From Bacteroidaceae bacterium (GTDB lineage Bacteria; Bacteroidota; Bacteroidia; Bacteroidales; Barnesiellaceae_A), in contig JAFZDG010000347.1 of assembly GCA_017561285.1 (NCBI GenBank), forward strand, positions 1 through 17,002: a stretch of DNA of 17,002 nt, in the 5' to 3' direction. Under the pieces are notes generated by a model. It had not been told where the DNA came from and did not search any database. It worked only from the letters and a program-made list of their open reading frames with translations. The stretch's first letter is position 1. Each line of letters starts with the position of its first letter. This document shows, in pieces, positions 7,484-15,158 of the stretch. Both the position numbers and the translations under genes were made by a program.

Positions 7484-8045
7484 AATTTATATCTTTTAAA
7501 GCGGGGAATAATCGACTCAAAATATAGCAACAATGTGTGGCATCATCGGCCACCTGATACATACCTACTTCGAGCGGTGAAGCAAAACGCTCGGCATAAC
7601 ATCGCTCAAGTTGTGCAAGCAACGGATTAAAGAAACCGGCTTTGTTGCATACGATGATAGGAGCTTTTATGTAGCCCAATTTGCGACTGACATATGCATC
7701 GAGAAACTCATCCATAGTTCCGGCACCACCGGGTAGTACCACAATGGCATCGCTCTCGGCCAGCAATAGGCGTTTGCGCTCGTGCATATCTATGGTTACG
7801 GTCACTCTATCGGCATACTCACTCGCCATATTTTGTGATGCAAAACGTTCGGGAATGATACCATGCACTTTACCTCCATTTTCTTTGGTAGTGCGAGCTA
7901 CTATTTCCATTGTACCCCGAGCCGAGCCACCATATACCAACGTGCAGTCGTGACAACCTATCCATTGACCTATCAATGAGGCATCATCGTAGTAGTGTTG
8001 GTCGAGTTGCTGCGATGATGAGCAGAATACAGTTATTTTCTTCAT
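7470..8045 (-). CDS. LOG-family protein (nucleotide 5'-monophosphate phosphoribohydrolase-like)
   Basis: Rossmann-fold protein of the LOG / 'lysine decarboxylase' family. Characterised members release a nucleobase from a nucleoside 5'-monophosphate, including activation of cytokinins; the substrate here is unknown. In 191 residues it shows the family signature PGGAGTMDE at 105-113 and the conserved MHERK at 87-91. The upstream glycine-rich loop reads VYGGSARGTM at 37-46, where the common form is VYGGGxxGLMG, so this part deviates. It lies 22 bases downstream of sufE and overlaps the cobalamin adenosyltransferase by 14 bases, so these three probably share a transcript. The link looks like housekeeping co-transcription rather than an obvious pathway. 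Confidence 0.9.
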   Translation of the reverse strand: MKKITVFCSSSQQLDQHYYDDASLIGQWIGCHDCTLVYGGSARGTMEIVARTTKENGGKVHGIIPERFASQNMASEYADRVTVTIDMHERKRLLLAESDAIVVLPGGAGTMDEFLDAYVSRKLGYIKAPIIVCNKAGFFNPLLAQLERCYAERFASPLEVGMYQVADDATHCCYILSRLFPALKDINYEKK

Positions 8046-8067
8046 CTGTTGCGTATGTTAGATGAGT

Positions 8068-8490
8068 TTAATTGTTTTTGCTCTTGAAGGCAAGAGCATA
8101 GAGGCGCATTTGTTTCACCATAGCCACCAAGCCATTGGAGCGTGTGGGCGACAAATGTTCGGTAAGGCCTATTTCGCTTATAAAGTGAAGATCGGCATCC
8201 AAAATTTCATCGGGAGTGTGTCCCGACAACACCGATACGAGAAGCGATACAATGCCTTTGACAATAATGGCATCGCTCTCGGCCTTGTATGTAACAATGC
8301 CATCGGCATAGTCGGCATGCAACCATACACGACTTTGGCAACCTTCGATAAGATTTTGGTCTGTTTTATACTCATCTTCAAGTGCAGGCAAGGCATTGCC
8401 CATATCTATCAGCAACTGGTATTTGTCCATCCAATCGTCAAATACCGAAAATTCATCAATGATTTCTTCTTGGATTTGTTCTATTGTCAT
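8068..8490 (-). CDS. sufE: SufE, cysteine desulfuration protein
   Basis: Accepts persulfide sulfur from the desulfurase SufS and passes it to the SufB-containing scaffold for Fe-S cluster synthesis. The 140-residue protein has the sulfur-accepting cysteine at Cys51 within LIEGCQSRVW, the same position and motif as in characterised SufE. It also has the typical N terminus (IQEEIIDEFSVFDDWMDKYQ) and C-terminal half (LTEHLSPTRSNGL). The start at 8490 gives the normal length. It follows the M28-like gene by 14 bases and precedes the LOG gene by 22 bases. sufC, part of the same pathway, is at the left edge of the window, so suf genes are split here rather than in one operon. Confidence 0.95.
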   Translation of the reverse strand: MTIEQIQEEIIDEFSVFDDWMDKYQLLIDMGNALPALEDEYKTDQNLIEGCQSRVWLHADYADGIVTYKAESDAIIVKGIVSLLVSVLSGHTPDEILDADLHFISEIGLTEHLSPTRSNGLVAMVKQMRLYALAFKSKNN

Positions 8491-8504
8491 AATATATAGA
8501 TTTT

Positions 8505-9500
8505 TTATTTCTCTTCGTAAATTACAGTCATAACAGTCTGTCCTACAGCCTCCAACATATAGGTATCGATATGCTTCATATTATCATCTGTCGTGTGCCA
8601 TTGGTCGAAAAATCCTGTTTCCGAATTGCTATTCATCTGTATAATATCTATTGAAGGCACTCCGCCACAATTCATATAGAGATGGTCATCGGTAATAGCA
8701 CCACCCATTGAGTTGACAAAGGTAGAGCCATATCCCAAACGGGCTGCGCACTCCCATACTTTGTCGATAATATGAGGTGCATAATAGTTTGAGAAATATT
8801 CACGATAAAAACAGAGGCCCGGAGCTGCTACCATATCGAGCAAAATGCCATAACGGGCACGATAACCCGGCTTGTGCGGATGCGAAGCCCAATATTGAGA
8901 GCCAAGTGCCCATGTATCGGAGTGATCGCCTGCTACCCAATCGGGCGCACCGTAATCCTCAACATCAAAGAGAATAATATCTACACCTATGGCGGGAGCC
9001 TCTTTACCTATGTTTCGGGCTATTTCAAGTAGTACTCCCACACCGCTTGCACCATCGTTGGCACCATCGATGGGACGTGTATGGTTGTCGGGGTTAGGAT
9101 CGTGGTCGGCAAAAGGACGTGAGTCCCAATGTGCAGCAAGCAATATTCGGTTGCTCTTTTCGGGTGCAAATTGAGCAATAATATTGTACATAGGCAATTG
9201 CTGACCATTGTATGCCTCAACGGTAGCCTCCTGTGTTATTACGTTGGCTCCATGCCGCTGCATCTCTTCGGCAAGCCACATCGCGGTTCTCTTATGAGTC
9301 TCTGTGCCGGGAACACGATACCCCATTGCCACTTGTTGGGCAATGTAGTTATAGGCACTATCGCTATTGAAAGTGGGTGTGTTTACCTTCACAGTCTCTT
9401 GATTGGGGGTAGTCGTTTGGGAGGGGCTACCGCCACAACTGCACATGGTTGACACAATTAAAGCTGCTATTATAAAGTAATATCTTTGCATCGTTTTCAT
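8505..9500 (-). CDS. M28-family / glutaminyl-cyclase-like zinc lipoprotein
   Basis: Envelope lipoprotein of the M28 peptidase fold. The sequence favours the glutaminyl-peptide cyclotransferase (QC) branch, which uses one zinc ion, over a two-zinc aminopeptidase, but this is inference. Counting from ATG 9500 (331 residues): lipidation at Cys22 in STMCSCGG; LLAAHWDSRPFADHDP around His124; GANDGASGVGVLLE with Asp149; ILFDVEDYG with Glu181; QWHTTDD with His302. Asp149, Glu181 and His302 are the likely zinc ligands. An upstream ATG at 9518 lies before the predicted transcription start and is rejected. The choice between 9500 (nearly leaderless) and 9491 (MQRYYF, about 9-base leader) is open. It is first in a likely operon with sufE. 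Confidence 0.88.
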   Translation of the reverse strand: MKTMQRYYFIIAALIVSTMCSCGGSPSQTTTPNQETVKVNTPTFNSDSAYNYIAQQVAMGYRVPGTETHKRTAMWLAEEMQRHGANVITQEATVEAYNGQQLPMYNIIAQFAPEKSNRILLAAHWDSRPFADHDPNPDNHTRPIDGANDGASGVGVLLEIARNIGKEAPAIGVDIILFDVEDYGAPDWVAGDHSDTWALGSQYWASHPHKPGYRARYGILLDMVAAPGLCFYREYFSNYYAPHIIDKVWECAARLGYGSTFVNSMGGAITDDHLYMNCGGVPSIDIIQMNSNSETGFFDQWHTTDDNMKHIDTYMLEAVGQTVMTVIYEEK

Positions 9501-9504
9501 AGGG

Positions 9505-9537
9505 CAAAGATAATACAATTCGAGAGCAGTATATCAA
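9505..9537 (-). promoter_or_regulatory. Predicted promoter abutting the start codon of the M28-like gene
   Basis: On the minus strand TATCTTTG (plus 9505-9512) is an exact TAnnTTTG match, with TTTG 22 bases upstream. The predicted transcription start is at about 9500, which is the A of the candidate ATG. This suggests a leaderless mRNA or use of the next ATG at 9491. Confidence 0.5.
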
Positions 9538-9576
9538 ATTTAATAGATATTTTATCTTAGTAGGTATCCTTTTGTA

Positions 9577-10473
9577 TTAGAAAGTCAACGTTGTGCCTTG
9601 CGGTGTTACCGAGAGTGTTGCCGTAGCACCTTCTATGATGGGATGATTCTCGGTGACATGGCCAACGGGAAAGTCGAACACTACCGGATAGTCGTATTGT
9701 GATACACGTTGAGCTATCATTTCGTACATCGTGGCACACATACCGGCATCTTCTTTGAAGTCGGTAAATTGTCCTACAATAAGGCCTGCCAAACGAGGCA
9801 ATACGCCTGCCAGCTCAAGATTGTAGAGCATACGTTCTATTTTGTAGGTACGTTCGCCTATGTCCTCGATAAAAAGTATCGTATTTTCTTGGAAGATGTC
9901 GTAGGGTGTACGCAGCAATCCGCATAATACCGCCATATTGCCACCAACCACTTTGGCGCGTGCTGTTCCACAACGATCGAATGCGTGAGGTTTCACTTGG
10001 TATTGAGGCATCTTGCCCGTAAGGATTTCCCGCAAGTAAGTTGTAGAGGCTTGAGACTCTGGCTCGATGGTTAGATGTTTGCACATAGGAGCGTGCAAAG
10101 AAGCAACACCGGCTCTTACCCATGCGGCATGGAGGGCCGATATGTCGCTGAATCCTATCATCCATTTGGCATTATCGCGTATTTCTTGCGGAGTAATACC
10201 TTCTAACAGATGAACGGCCCCATAACCGCCTCGTGCGCACAAGATTGCTTTTACCTCGGGGTTTAACAAGGCTTGTCGCAAGTCGTACAATCGCTCTTCG
10301 GGTGTACCGGCAAAGTTTCCATACGCACCATAGGCGTGTGAGCCTATTGCAATGCGATATCCCCACGATTCGAGACGGGCAACAGCACCTTTTATATAGT
10401 CGTGTTCAATCTTGCTCGATGGTGATACAATCGCAATGGTATCGCCCGGTTGTAGCGGTTGAGGAATAATCAT
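9577..10473 (-). CDS. LD-carboxypeptidase (peptidase family S66, LdcA/MccF type)
   Basis: Serine peptidase that removes the terminal D-alanine from murein tetrapeptides during peptidoglycan recycling; some S66 members instead cleave microcin C-like compounds. From ATG 10473 the protein has 298 residues, the usual size, and begins MIIPQPLQPGDTIAIVSPSS, the standard S66 N terminus. The Ser-Glu-His triad can be placed: Ser109 in GFSDIS, Glu203 in FIEDIGE, His272 in VGHVTENHP. CARGGYGAVHLL at 79-90 is also conserved. An upstream ATG at 10572 would add 33 residues read through the end of the preceding gene and is rejected. There is no signal peptide, so it is cytoplasmic, as expected for LdcA. It lies 31 bases after the PCMD gene and may share its transcript. 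Confidence 0.93.
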   Translation of the reverse strand: MIIPQPLQPGDTIAIVSPSSKIEHDYIKGAVARLESWGYRIAIGSHAYGAYGNFAGTPEERLYDLRQALLNPEVKAILCARGGYGAVHLLEGITPQEIRDNAKWMIGFSDISALHAAWVRAGVASLHAPMCKHLTIEPESQASTTYLREILTGKMPQYQVKPHAFDRCGTARAKVVGGNMAVLCGLLRTPYDIFQENTILFIEDIGERTYKIERMLYNLELAGVLPRLAGLIVGQFTDFKEDAGMCATMYEMIAQRVSQYDYPVVFDFPVGHVTENHPIIEGATATLSVTPQGTTLTF

Positions 10474-10504
10474 AATGCGATATTGAAATAATGTTGGTGT
10501 ATAT

Positions 10505-11467
10505 TTAATATTCGAGATAAAAGTTATCAACCAACAGAGTTGTACCTTCGGCTCCCACAAAGGCTGTTCCACAGCCCGATGAGGCCATCACAAGCATATG
10601 TGTCACTTCTTCATTGGGTGCTCCCCAACCCACCTCTTGCACAGGAACAATTTTTCCTTTGCTATTCATACACGAGTAGCTGCGCTTGCCATTGAGAAGG
10701 TCCATATAGGGACGGAAATAAGACTCTTGAGATATATCTCCGTAGTGTACATCTATGGCATATCCATTTACCCAACCATCGGTCGATTGGGTAAAACGCT
10801 CTCGGCCGGTGCCTACACGATGAGCATATACATTGCCATCTTCGTCCTCCCATCGATGTTGCAATAAGATATAAACTTCGGCACTATCGGGACCTTGCAC
10901 AACCTTTTTGGGGCTGAGTCCGGTAGAGTAGATGCGGTTGCCGTTTTTCGACATAGTGAGGTTATAGTCAAAAATGAGCTTCTTGGGACGTTTGGTAAAG
11001 GGAATACCCATTGTCATCTTGCCATACGGGTTGTTTGCCGAACGAATAGGCTCGTATAGTTCACCTAAATATATAGAGCCACTTATAAGTACCTCTATAT
11101 CTACCATACCCAATACGCGTACCACTTCGAGTTTCGAGTCGAGACGAGCACATTTACCTCCACCTTCACGATTTTCGGGCACTACAGTGCAACTCACTTT
11201 CTTAATACCTATAATATTGGCATAGGCATTAGACGTAGCCCAAGGCGAGCCTCCCAAATTACGATAAGCAACAGCGCCGTTTATTACGGTGTCGGGGGCT
11301 ATGGCATACAGTGAACGAGCATTGCCGCCAAGTATAGGCGACTCGGTGATATGGCGTGTTACCCATTGTTCGAAGTGGGCATAGGGTATAGCCTCGCGAT
11401 GTTGTGCTATAGATGAAGGGACTGTAATAAGCAGTAGTAAAAGAATGTATATAATACGTTGTTTCAT
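10505..11467 (-). CDS. PCMD-domain exported protein
   Basis: A 320-residue exported protein with a signal peptide (MKQRIIYILLLLLITVPSSI, cleavage after AQ near residue 22). It resembles the PCMD ('putative carbohydrate metabolism') family of Bacteroidota: a jelly-roll-like beta domain with segments SPWATSNAYANI, a central FTKRPKKLIFDYNL, and the closing GTAFVGAEGTTLLVDNFYLEY typical of the family's C terminus. The biochemical role is unknown; the name comes from occurrence near carbohydrate loci. No polysaccharide-utilisation genes are seen here. It is the first gene of the minus-strand block and diverges from the cobalamin riboswitch. A longer reading frame extends towards 11495 in another frame but has no family similarity. 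I am fairly sure of the family but not of the function. Confidence 0.75.
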   Translation of the reverse strand: MKQRIIYILLLLLITVPSSIAQHREAIPYAHFEQWVTRHITESPILGGNARSLYAIAPDTVINGAVAYRNLGGSPWATSNAYANIIGIKKVSCTVVPENREGGGKCARLDSKLEVVRVLGMVDIEVLISGSIYLGELYEPIRSANNPYGKMTMGIPFTKRPKKLIFDYNLTMSKNGNRIYSTGLSPKKVVQGPDSAEVYILLQHRWEDEDGNVYAHRVGTGRERFTQSTDGWVNGYAIDVHYGDISQESYFRPYMDLLNGKRSYSCMNSKGKIVPVQEVGWGAPNEEVTHMLVMASSGCGTAFVGAEGTTLLVDNFYLEY

Positions 11468-11499
11468 AGAGGTGTAGTTTCAGATAAAATTTCAAGTTG

Positions 11500-11507
11500 C
11501 AAAATTA
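11500..11507 (-). promoter_or_regulatory. Possible -7 element for the PCMD gene
   Basis: On the minus strand TAATTTTG (plus 11500-11507) matches TAnnTTTG. No good -33 match was found at the expected distance. The predicted start at about 11495 would leave a leader of 28 bases. Confidence 0.4.
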
Positions 11508-11629
11508 CACTTTTTTTGTCAATCCGCATTCGTTTGATATTGTTTTTAACTCCCTATAAAACCATATTATACCATACAACTCAACTCAACAAAAAGAGAA
11601 TATTAACTCTATATATTCAGAAAAAACGC

Positions 11630-11637
11630 TATCTTTG
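11630..11637 (+). promoter_or_regulatory. -7 element of the cobalamin riboswitch / btu operon
   Basis: TATCTTTG is an exact TAnnTTTG match. The predicted transcription start, 4-6 bases further on, coincides with the first base of the riboswitch P1 stem at 11642, which supports the assignment. No clear -33 element was seen. Confidence 0.6.
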
Positions 11638-11641
11638 CAGC

Positions 11642-11817
11642 GTATTGGTTCTATGTAAGTCATTTATGACTATGTGATTAAAAGGGAATTAGGTGTAAAT
11701 CCTAAACAGTCCCGCTGCTGTGAGCCCCACGTTAAGGTACAAGTATCGTTGCCACTGACACTCAATGAGGTTGGGAAGGCGCTTGTACCGGGAGCAAGTC
11801 AGAAGACCTGCCAATAC
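11642..11817 (+). ncRNA. Cobalamin (B12) riboswitch aptamer
   Basis: All main elements of the cobalamin aptamer are readable. P1 is GTATTGG (11642-11648) with CCAATAC (11811-11817). A hairpin AGTCA/TGACT lies at 11658-11671. The conserved AAAAGGGAA begins at 11680. GGGA (11684-11687) pairs with TCCC (11710-11713), enclosing P5 TTAGG/CCTAA (11689-11693/11701-11705) with loop L5 TGTAAAT (11694-11700). CCCGCTGCTGTGAGC follows. A long stem GGTACAAG/CTTGTACC (11736-11743/11782-11789) carries the conserved GCCACTG (11751) and GGGAAGGC (11773). The B12 box AGTCAGAAGACCTGCC (11797-11812) differs from the consensus at two positions. It precedes btuB, its expected target, and should reduce expression when cobalamin is plentiful. 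Confidence 0.96.
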
Positions 11818-11845
11818 AAGATTTTTTCAATAGCTTTCGAGGATA

Positions 11846-11910
11846 GAGCATATTGATAAGGCATTGAGTGTCGATTCGGCAAATTTAGCTCACATCTTAT
11901 TGTATTGCTC
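11846..11910 (+). promoter_or_regulatory. Riboswitch expression platform (P13/L13 hairpin)
   Basis: A long interrupted hairpin: GAGCA (11846-11850) with TGCTC (11906-11910), GATAAG (11855-11860) with CTTATT (11896-11901, one G-U), and TGAG (11865-11868) with CTCA (11889-11892). Its loop contains ATTTA (11883-11887), complementary to TAAAT of aptamer loop L5, i.e. the L5-L13 kissing interaction of class I cobalamin riboswitches. No U-tract follows, so control is probably translational or otherwise not by intrinsic termination. The start codon is about 40 bases downstream; a small GCTAT/ATAGC hairpin (11922-11926/11942-11946) lies just before it. Confidence 0.7.
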
Positions 11911-11951
11911 ATCGGGCGTAGGCTATGGACATATAAAGTAAATAGCTGAAG

Positions 11952-13976
11952 ATGAAAATGATTGATTTATCAAAACCGATATTTCTACTGATTGCAGTGT
12001 GTGCTGTTTCGTTTGCATCGTTTGGGCAGACCAATGCCGATATCGATTTCGACATAGACTCTATACCTATACACACACTCAACGAGGTAATTGTTACAGC
12101 CAATCGTTTTACCGAAGTGATTCCTTCGCAAAAACTCACCGGCAAGGAGCTTGAGGGGCTCAACAGCCTTTCGGTTGCCGATGCTTTACGTTATTTTTCG
12201 GGCATACAACTCAAGGATTATGGTGGTGTGGGTGGCATAAAGACTGTAAATATACGGGGTATGGGTAGTGAACAGACCGGTGTGTATTACAATGGCATAC
12301 AGTTGGGTAATGCACAGAATGGTCAAGTCGATTTAGGCAAGTTCTCACTCGAAAACATCGAAGAAATTTCGCTCTACAATGGTCAGCGAAGCGACATATT
12401 TCAAACAGCACGTGAGTTTGGTTCGGCCGGTTCTATATATCTCACAACTCGCCGGCCTCGATTTAAAGAAGGCGAAAAGGCCCATTTGAAGGCCGGACTG
12501 AAAGTAGGCTCTTTCGACTTTCTCAGTCCATCGGTGCTGTGTGAATATAAAATCACCGATGATATATATGCTACATTCAATGCCGAGTGGATAAGCTCGA
12601 GTGGTAAGTATGAATTTCGTTATCGGCGAGTAACACCATCGGGCGAGTTGGCTTACGACACAACAGCGATACGTGAGAACGGCGATATCGATGCAGTGCG
12701 TTTTGAGGGTGGAGTGCAAGGATATATGCCTCGTGGCAAATGGAAAGCCTATATGTATCACTACACATCGGAGAGAGGTATTCCCGGTGCAATCGTTAAC
12801 AATGTGTGGCATCGTGGCGAGAGGTTGTGGGATAGAAACTCATTTGCCCAGGCTATGTTTGAGTATGACATTACCCCTCGACTCAGTACAAAAGTAAATG
12901 CCAAATATGCTTTCGATTATACGCACTATGTCAATAATGACGACAAACTTATTCATGTAGATAATGTCTATAAGCAAAGAGAAGTATATGCTTCGTGGGC
13001 CAATAAATATACCATCTTACACAATTGGGATGTGTCGCTGGCCTATGATTATCAGTGGAATCAGTTGTCGGAATATCGCGATGTTGAGCGTCACACCCAT
13101 TGGGTTTCGCTGGCTTCGGCATATGCACTTGGCGATTGTTTCAAAGTACAAGCATCGGCTCTTGCCACAATCGTTGATGAAGAGGATAGAGGACGAGATG
13201 ATGTACCCAACAAATTCAAAGTAACTCCGGCTGTGTTCCTCTCTTACAAGCCTTTTGATCAAACCGACCTTGTGTTGCGTGCCTTCTACAAACAGAGTTA
13301 TCGGATGCCCACTTTCAATGACCTATATTATACCGATATGGGCAATGCCTATTTGAAACCCGAATTAGCTACACAATATAATATGGGTGTTGTATATGAC
13401 CTTGACCGCAATGACAATCTTTTTTCGTTCTTTCGCATAGGTGCCGATGTATATTACAACAAGGTACAAGACAAAATTATAGCCTATCCCAAAGGTCAAC
13501 AGTTTCGATGGACGATGCTCAATCTTGGCAAAGTAGACATTCGAGGTATCGATGCACATGCTATGGCTGTATTCCGTTTCCCTTATCAGATAGAGCTTAC
13601 TACCAAATTGCAATATACCTACCAAAGGGCAATTGACATAACCAAACCTAATGACAATTACGATGGCCACCAAATACCCTATATACCCTGGCATAGCGGT
13701 TCGGCTGTTGTGATGTTGAGTTGGCGCGAGTGGATGCTCAACTATAGCTTTATATACGTGGGAGAGCGTTACAACCAGCAAGAGAATATTATATACAATT
13801 ATACTCAACCCTGGTACACCAACGATGTGTCATTGGTAAAAATATTCAGGCTCAAGGATGTGATACTCAAAGCTACGTTGGAGGTAAACAACCTGCTCGA
13901 CCAAGACTATGATGTGATACTCAACTATCCTATGCCCAAGCGCAACTATCGACTGGGGGTAACGGTAGAAATATAA
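11952..13976 (+). CDS. btuB: TonB-dependent outer-membrane cobalamin receptor, BtuB-like
   Basis: Outer-membrane active transporter for vitamin B12 (or other corrinoids), energised by TonB. The 674-residue protein has a signal peptide ending near SFASFGQ (residues 20-26) and a TonB-box-like segment TLNEVIVTA (42-50). The plug domain, about 50-165, includes the sequences SVADALRYFSGIQLKDYGG and NIRGMGSEQTGVYYNGI. A 22-strand-type barrel follows and closes with LEVNNLLDQDYDVILNYPMPKRNYRLGVTVEI-like family sequence (about 643-674). No N-terminal carboxypeptidase-like domain of the SusC type is present, which fits BtuB. Assignment rests mainly on the preceding cobalamin riboswitch and the btuG-like gene behind it. 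Starts at 11952 or the ATG two codons on are both possible. Confidence 0.92.
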   Translation: MKMIDLSKPIFLLIAVCAVSFASFGQTNADIDFDIDSIPIHTLNEVIVTANRFTEVIPSQKLTGKELEGLNSLSVADALRYFSGIQLKDYGGVGGIKTVNIRGMGSEQTGVYYNGIQLGNAQNGQVDLGKFSLENIEEISLYNGQRSDIFQTAREFGSAGSIYLTTRRPRFKEGEKAHLKAGLKVGSFDFLSPSVLCEYKITDDIYATFNAEWISSSGKYEFRYRRVTPSGELAYDTTAIRENGDIDAVRFEGGVQGYMPRGKWKAYMYHYTSERGIPGAIVNNVWHRGERLWDRNSFAQAMFEYDITPRLSTKVNAKYAFDYTHYVNNDDKLIHVDNVYKQREVYASWANKYTILHNWDVSLAYDYQWNQLSEYRDVERHTHWVSLASAYALGDCFKVQASALATIVDEEDRGRDDVPNKFKVTPAVFLSYKPFDQTDLVLRAFYKQSYRMPTFNDLYYTDMGNAYLKPELATQYNMGVVYDLDRNDNLFSFFRIGADVYYNKVQDKIIAYPKGQQFRWTMLNLGKVDIRGIDAHAMAVFRFPYQIELTTKLQYTYQRAIDITKPNDNYDGHQIPYIPWHSGSAVVMLSWREWMLNYSFIYVGERYNQQENIIYNYTQPWYTNDVSLVKIFRLKDVILKATLEVNNLLDQDYDVILNYPMPKRNYRLGVTVEI

Positions 13977-13994
13977 CATAAGCAGTGGTGTGAT

Positions 13995-15158
13995 ATGATG
14001 AATAACAGAATATATATGTGGCTGTTGTTGGTGCTGCTTGTCACCGCTTGTCGTACCGATGAGATGGTTATACCATCAGAGTATGACCGATTGCCCATAG
14101 GAGCTACACCCGGATGCGATCCCATAGGTATGTATGTGCTCAATGAGGGCAATATGGGCAGCAATAAAGCATCGATAGATTATGTCGATTTTGAAAATGG
14201 ATTGTATGCCCGCAATCTGTATGCCGAGCGCAATCCGACTGTTATCAAGGAGTTGGGCGATGTAGGCAACGACTTGCAAATATATGGTAGCAAACTATAT
14301 GCCGTACTCAACAGCTCGCATAAAGTTGAGGTGATGGATGCCCGTACGCTGGTGCGTATTGGGCAAATAGATATTGCAAATTGCCGATATATCAACTTTG
14401 ACAAGGGTAATGCTTATGTAACCTCATATGTGGGGCCTATAGCCATCGATCCCAATGCACAGCCCGGTGCGGTATATCGCGTAGATACTGCAACATTGGC
14501 CATTACCGGTAAGTGTACGGTGGGTTATCAACCGGAGGAGTTGACTTTTATCGACAGGCATATATATATAGCCAACTCCGGTGGTTATCGTAAGCCCAAC
14601 TACGACAACACCATATCGGTGGTAGATATGACTACTATGCGACAGGTGCAAAAAATAGCTGTAGCCCCCAATCTGCATCGCATACGCAAAGATGCTTACG
14701 GTAGGCTGTGGGTATCATCTCGTGGAGACGAAGCTTCTATACCATCACGACTCTTTGTTCTCGAACGGAAAGAGCCTACATCCTATGAGATGATTGTGAC
14801 CGATACGCTCGACATACCTTGTTCCGATATGTTTATGAGTGGCGACTCGCTATACTTCTACAGTTTGGCGTGGAGTGACCAATTGGAGCGCAATGTTATA
14901 GCCTACGGTATTGTAGATGTGCGTACCAAGCAACTCATTACCGACAGTTTTATAACCGATGGCACAGAAACAGATATTGAAAAACCCTATGGCGTAGCAG
15001 TGAATCCAACGAATGGCGATATATATGTTGCCGATGGTAAGAACTATGTGTCGAGTGGTACGGTGCATTGTTACACTCGCGAAGGCAAAAGGAAGTGGAG
15101 TATGCGAGCAGGCGATATTCCGGCGCATATGGTATTTCTAAATAGAGATAAAAGATGA
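13995..15158 (+). CDS. btuG: BtuG-like surface lipoprotein (DUF5074/YncE-type beta-propeller)
   Basis: Predicted surface lipoprotein that captures cobalamin and passes it to BtuB. In Bacteroides thetaiotaomicron, BtuG is a seven-bladed beta-propeller of very high B12 affinity that caps BtuB, encoded beside btuB. Here a 387-residue protein has a lipobox LVTAC with Cys19, then propeller-like repeats: VGNDLQIYGSKLYAVLNSSH near 92-111, QPEELTFIDRHIYIANSGG near 179-197, and PYGVAVNPTNGDIYVADGKN near 330-349, each matching the inner-strand blade pattern of the family. YVLNEGNMGSNKASIDYVD (47-65) is typical of DUF5074 proteins. It lies 18 bases after btuB and overlaps the next gene by 4 bases (ATGA), so all three form one operon. 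Function is inferred from context and family, not from ligand residues. Confidence 0.82.
   Translation: MMNNRIYMWLLLVLLVTACRTDEMVIPSEYDRLPIGATPGCDPIGMYVLNEGNMGSNKASIDYVDFENGLYARNLYAERNPTVIKELGDVGNDLQIYGSKLYAVLNSSHKVEVMDARTLVRIGQIDIANCRYINFDKGNAYVTSYVGPIAIDPNAQPGAVYRVDTATLAITGKCTVGYQPEELTFIDRHIYIANSGGYRKPNYDNTISVVDMTTMRQVQKIAVAPNLHRIRKDAYGRLWVSSRGDEASIPSRLFVLERKEPTSYEMIVTDTLDIPCSDMFMSGDSLYFYSLAWSDQLERNVIAYGIVDVRTKQLITDSFITDGTETDIEKPYGVAVNPTNGDIYVADGKNYVSSGTVHCYTREGKRKWSMRAGDIPAHMVFLNRDKR

Noticed and set aside
10474..10572. N-terminal extension of the LD-carboxypeptidase to 10572
   Set aside because: It overlaps the end of the PCMD gene in another frame, and family members start at MIIPQPLQPGDTI.
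11674..11856. 60-residue open frame inside the riboswitch
   Set aside because: It coincides with the conserved cobalamin aptamer; its sequence is explained by RNA structure and it has no protein-like features.
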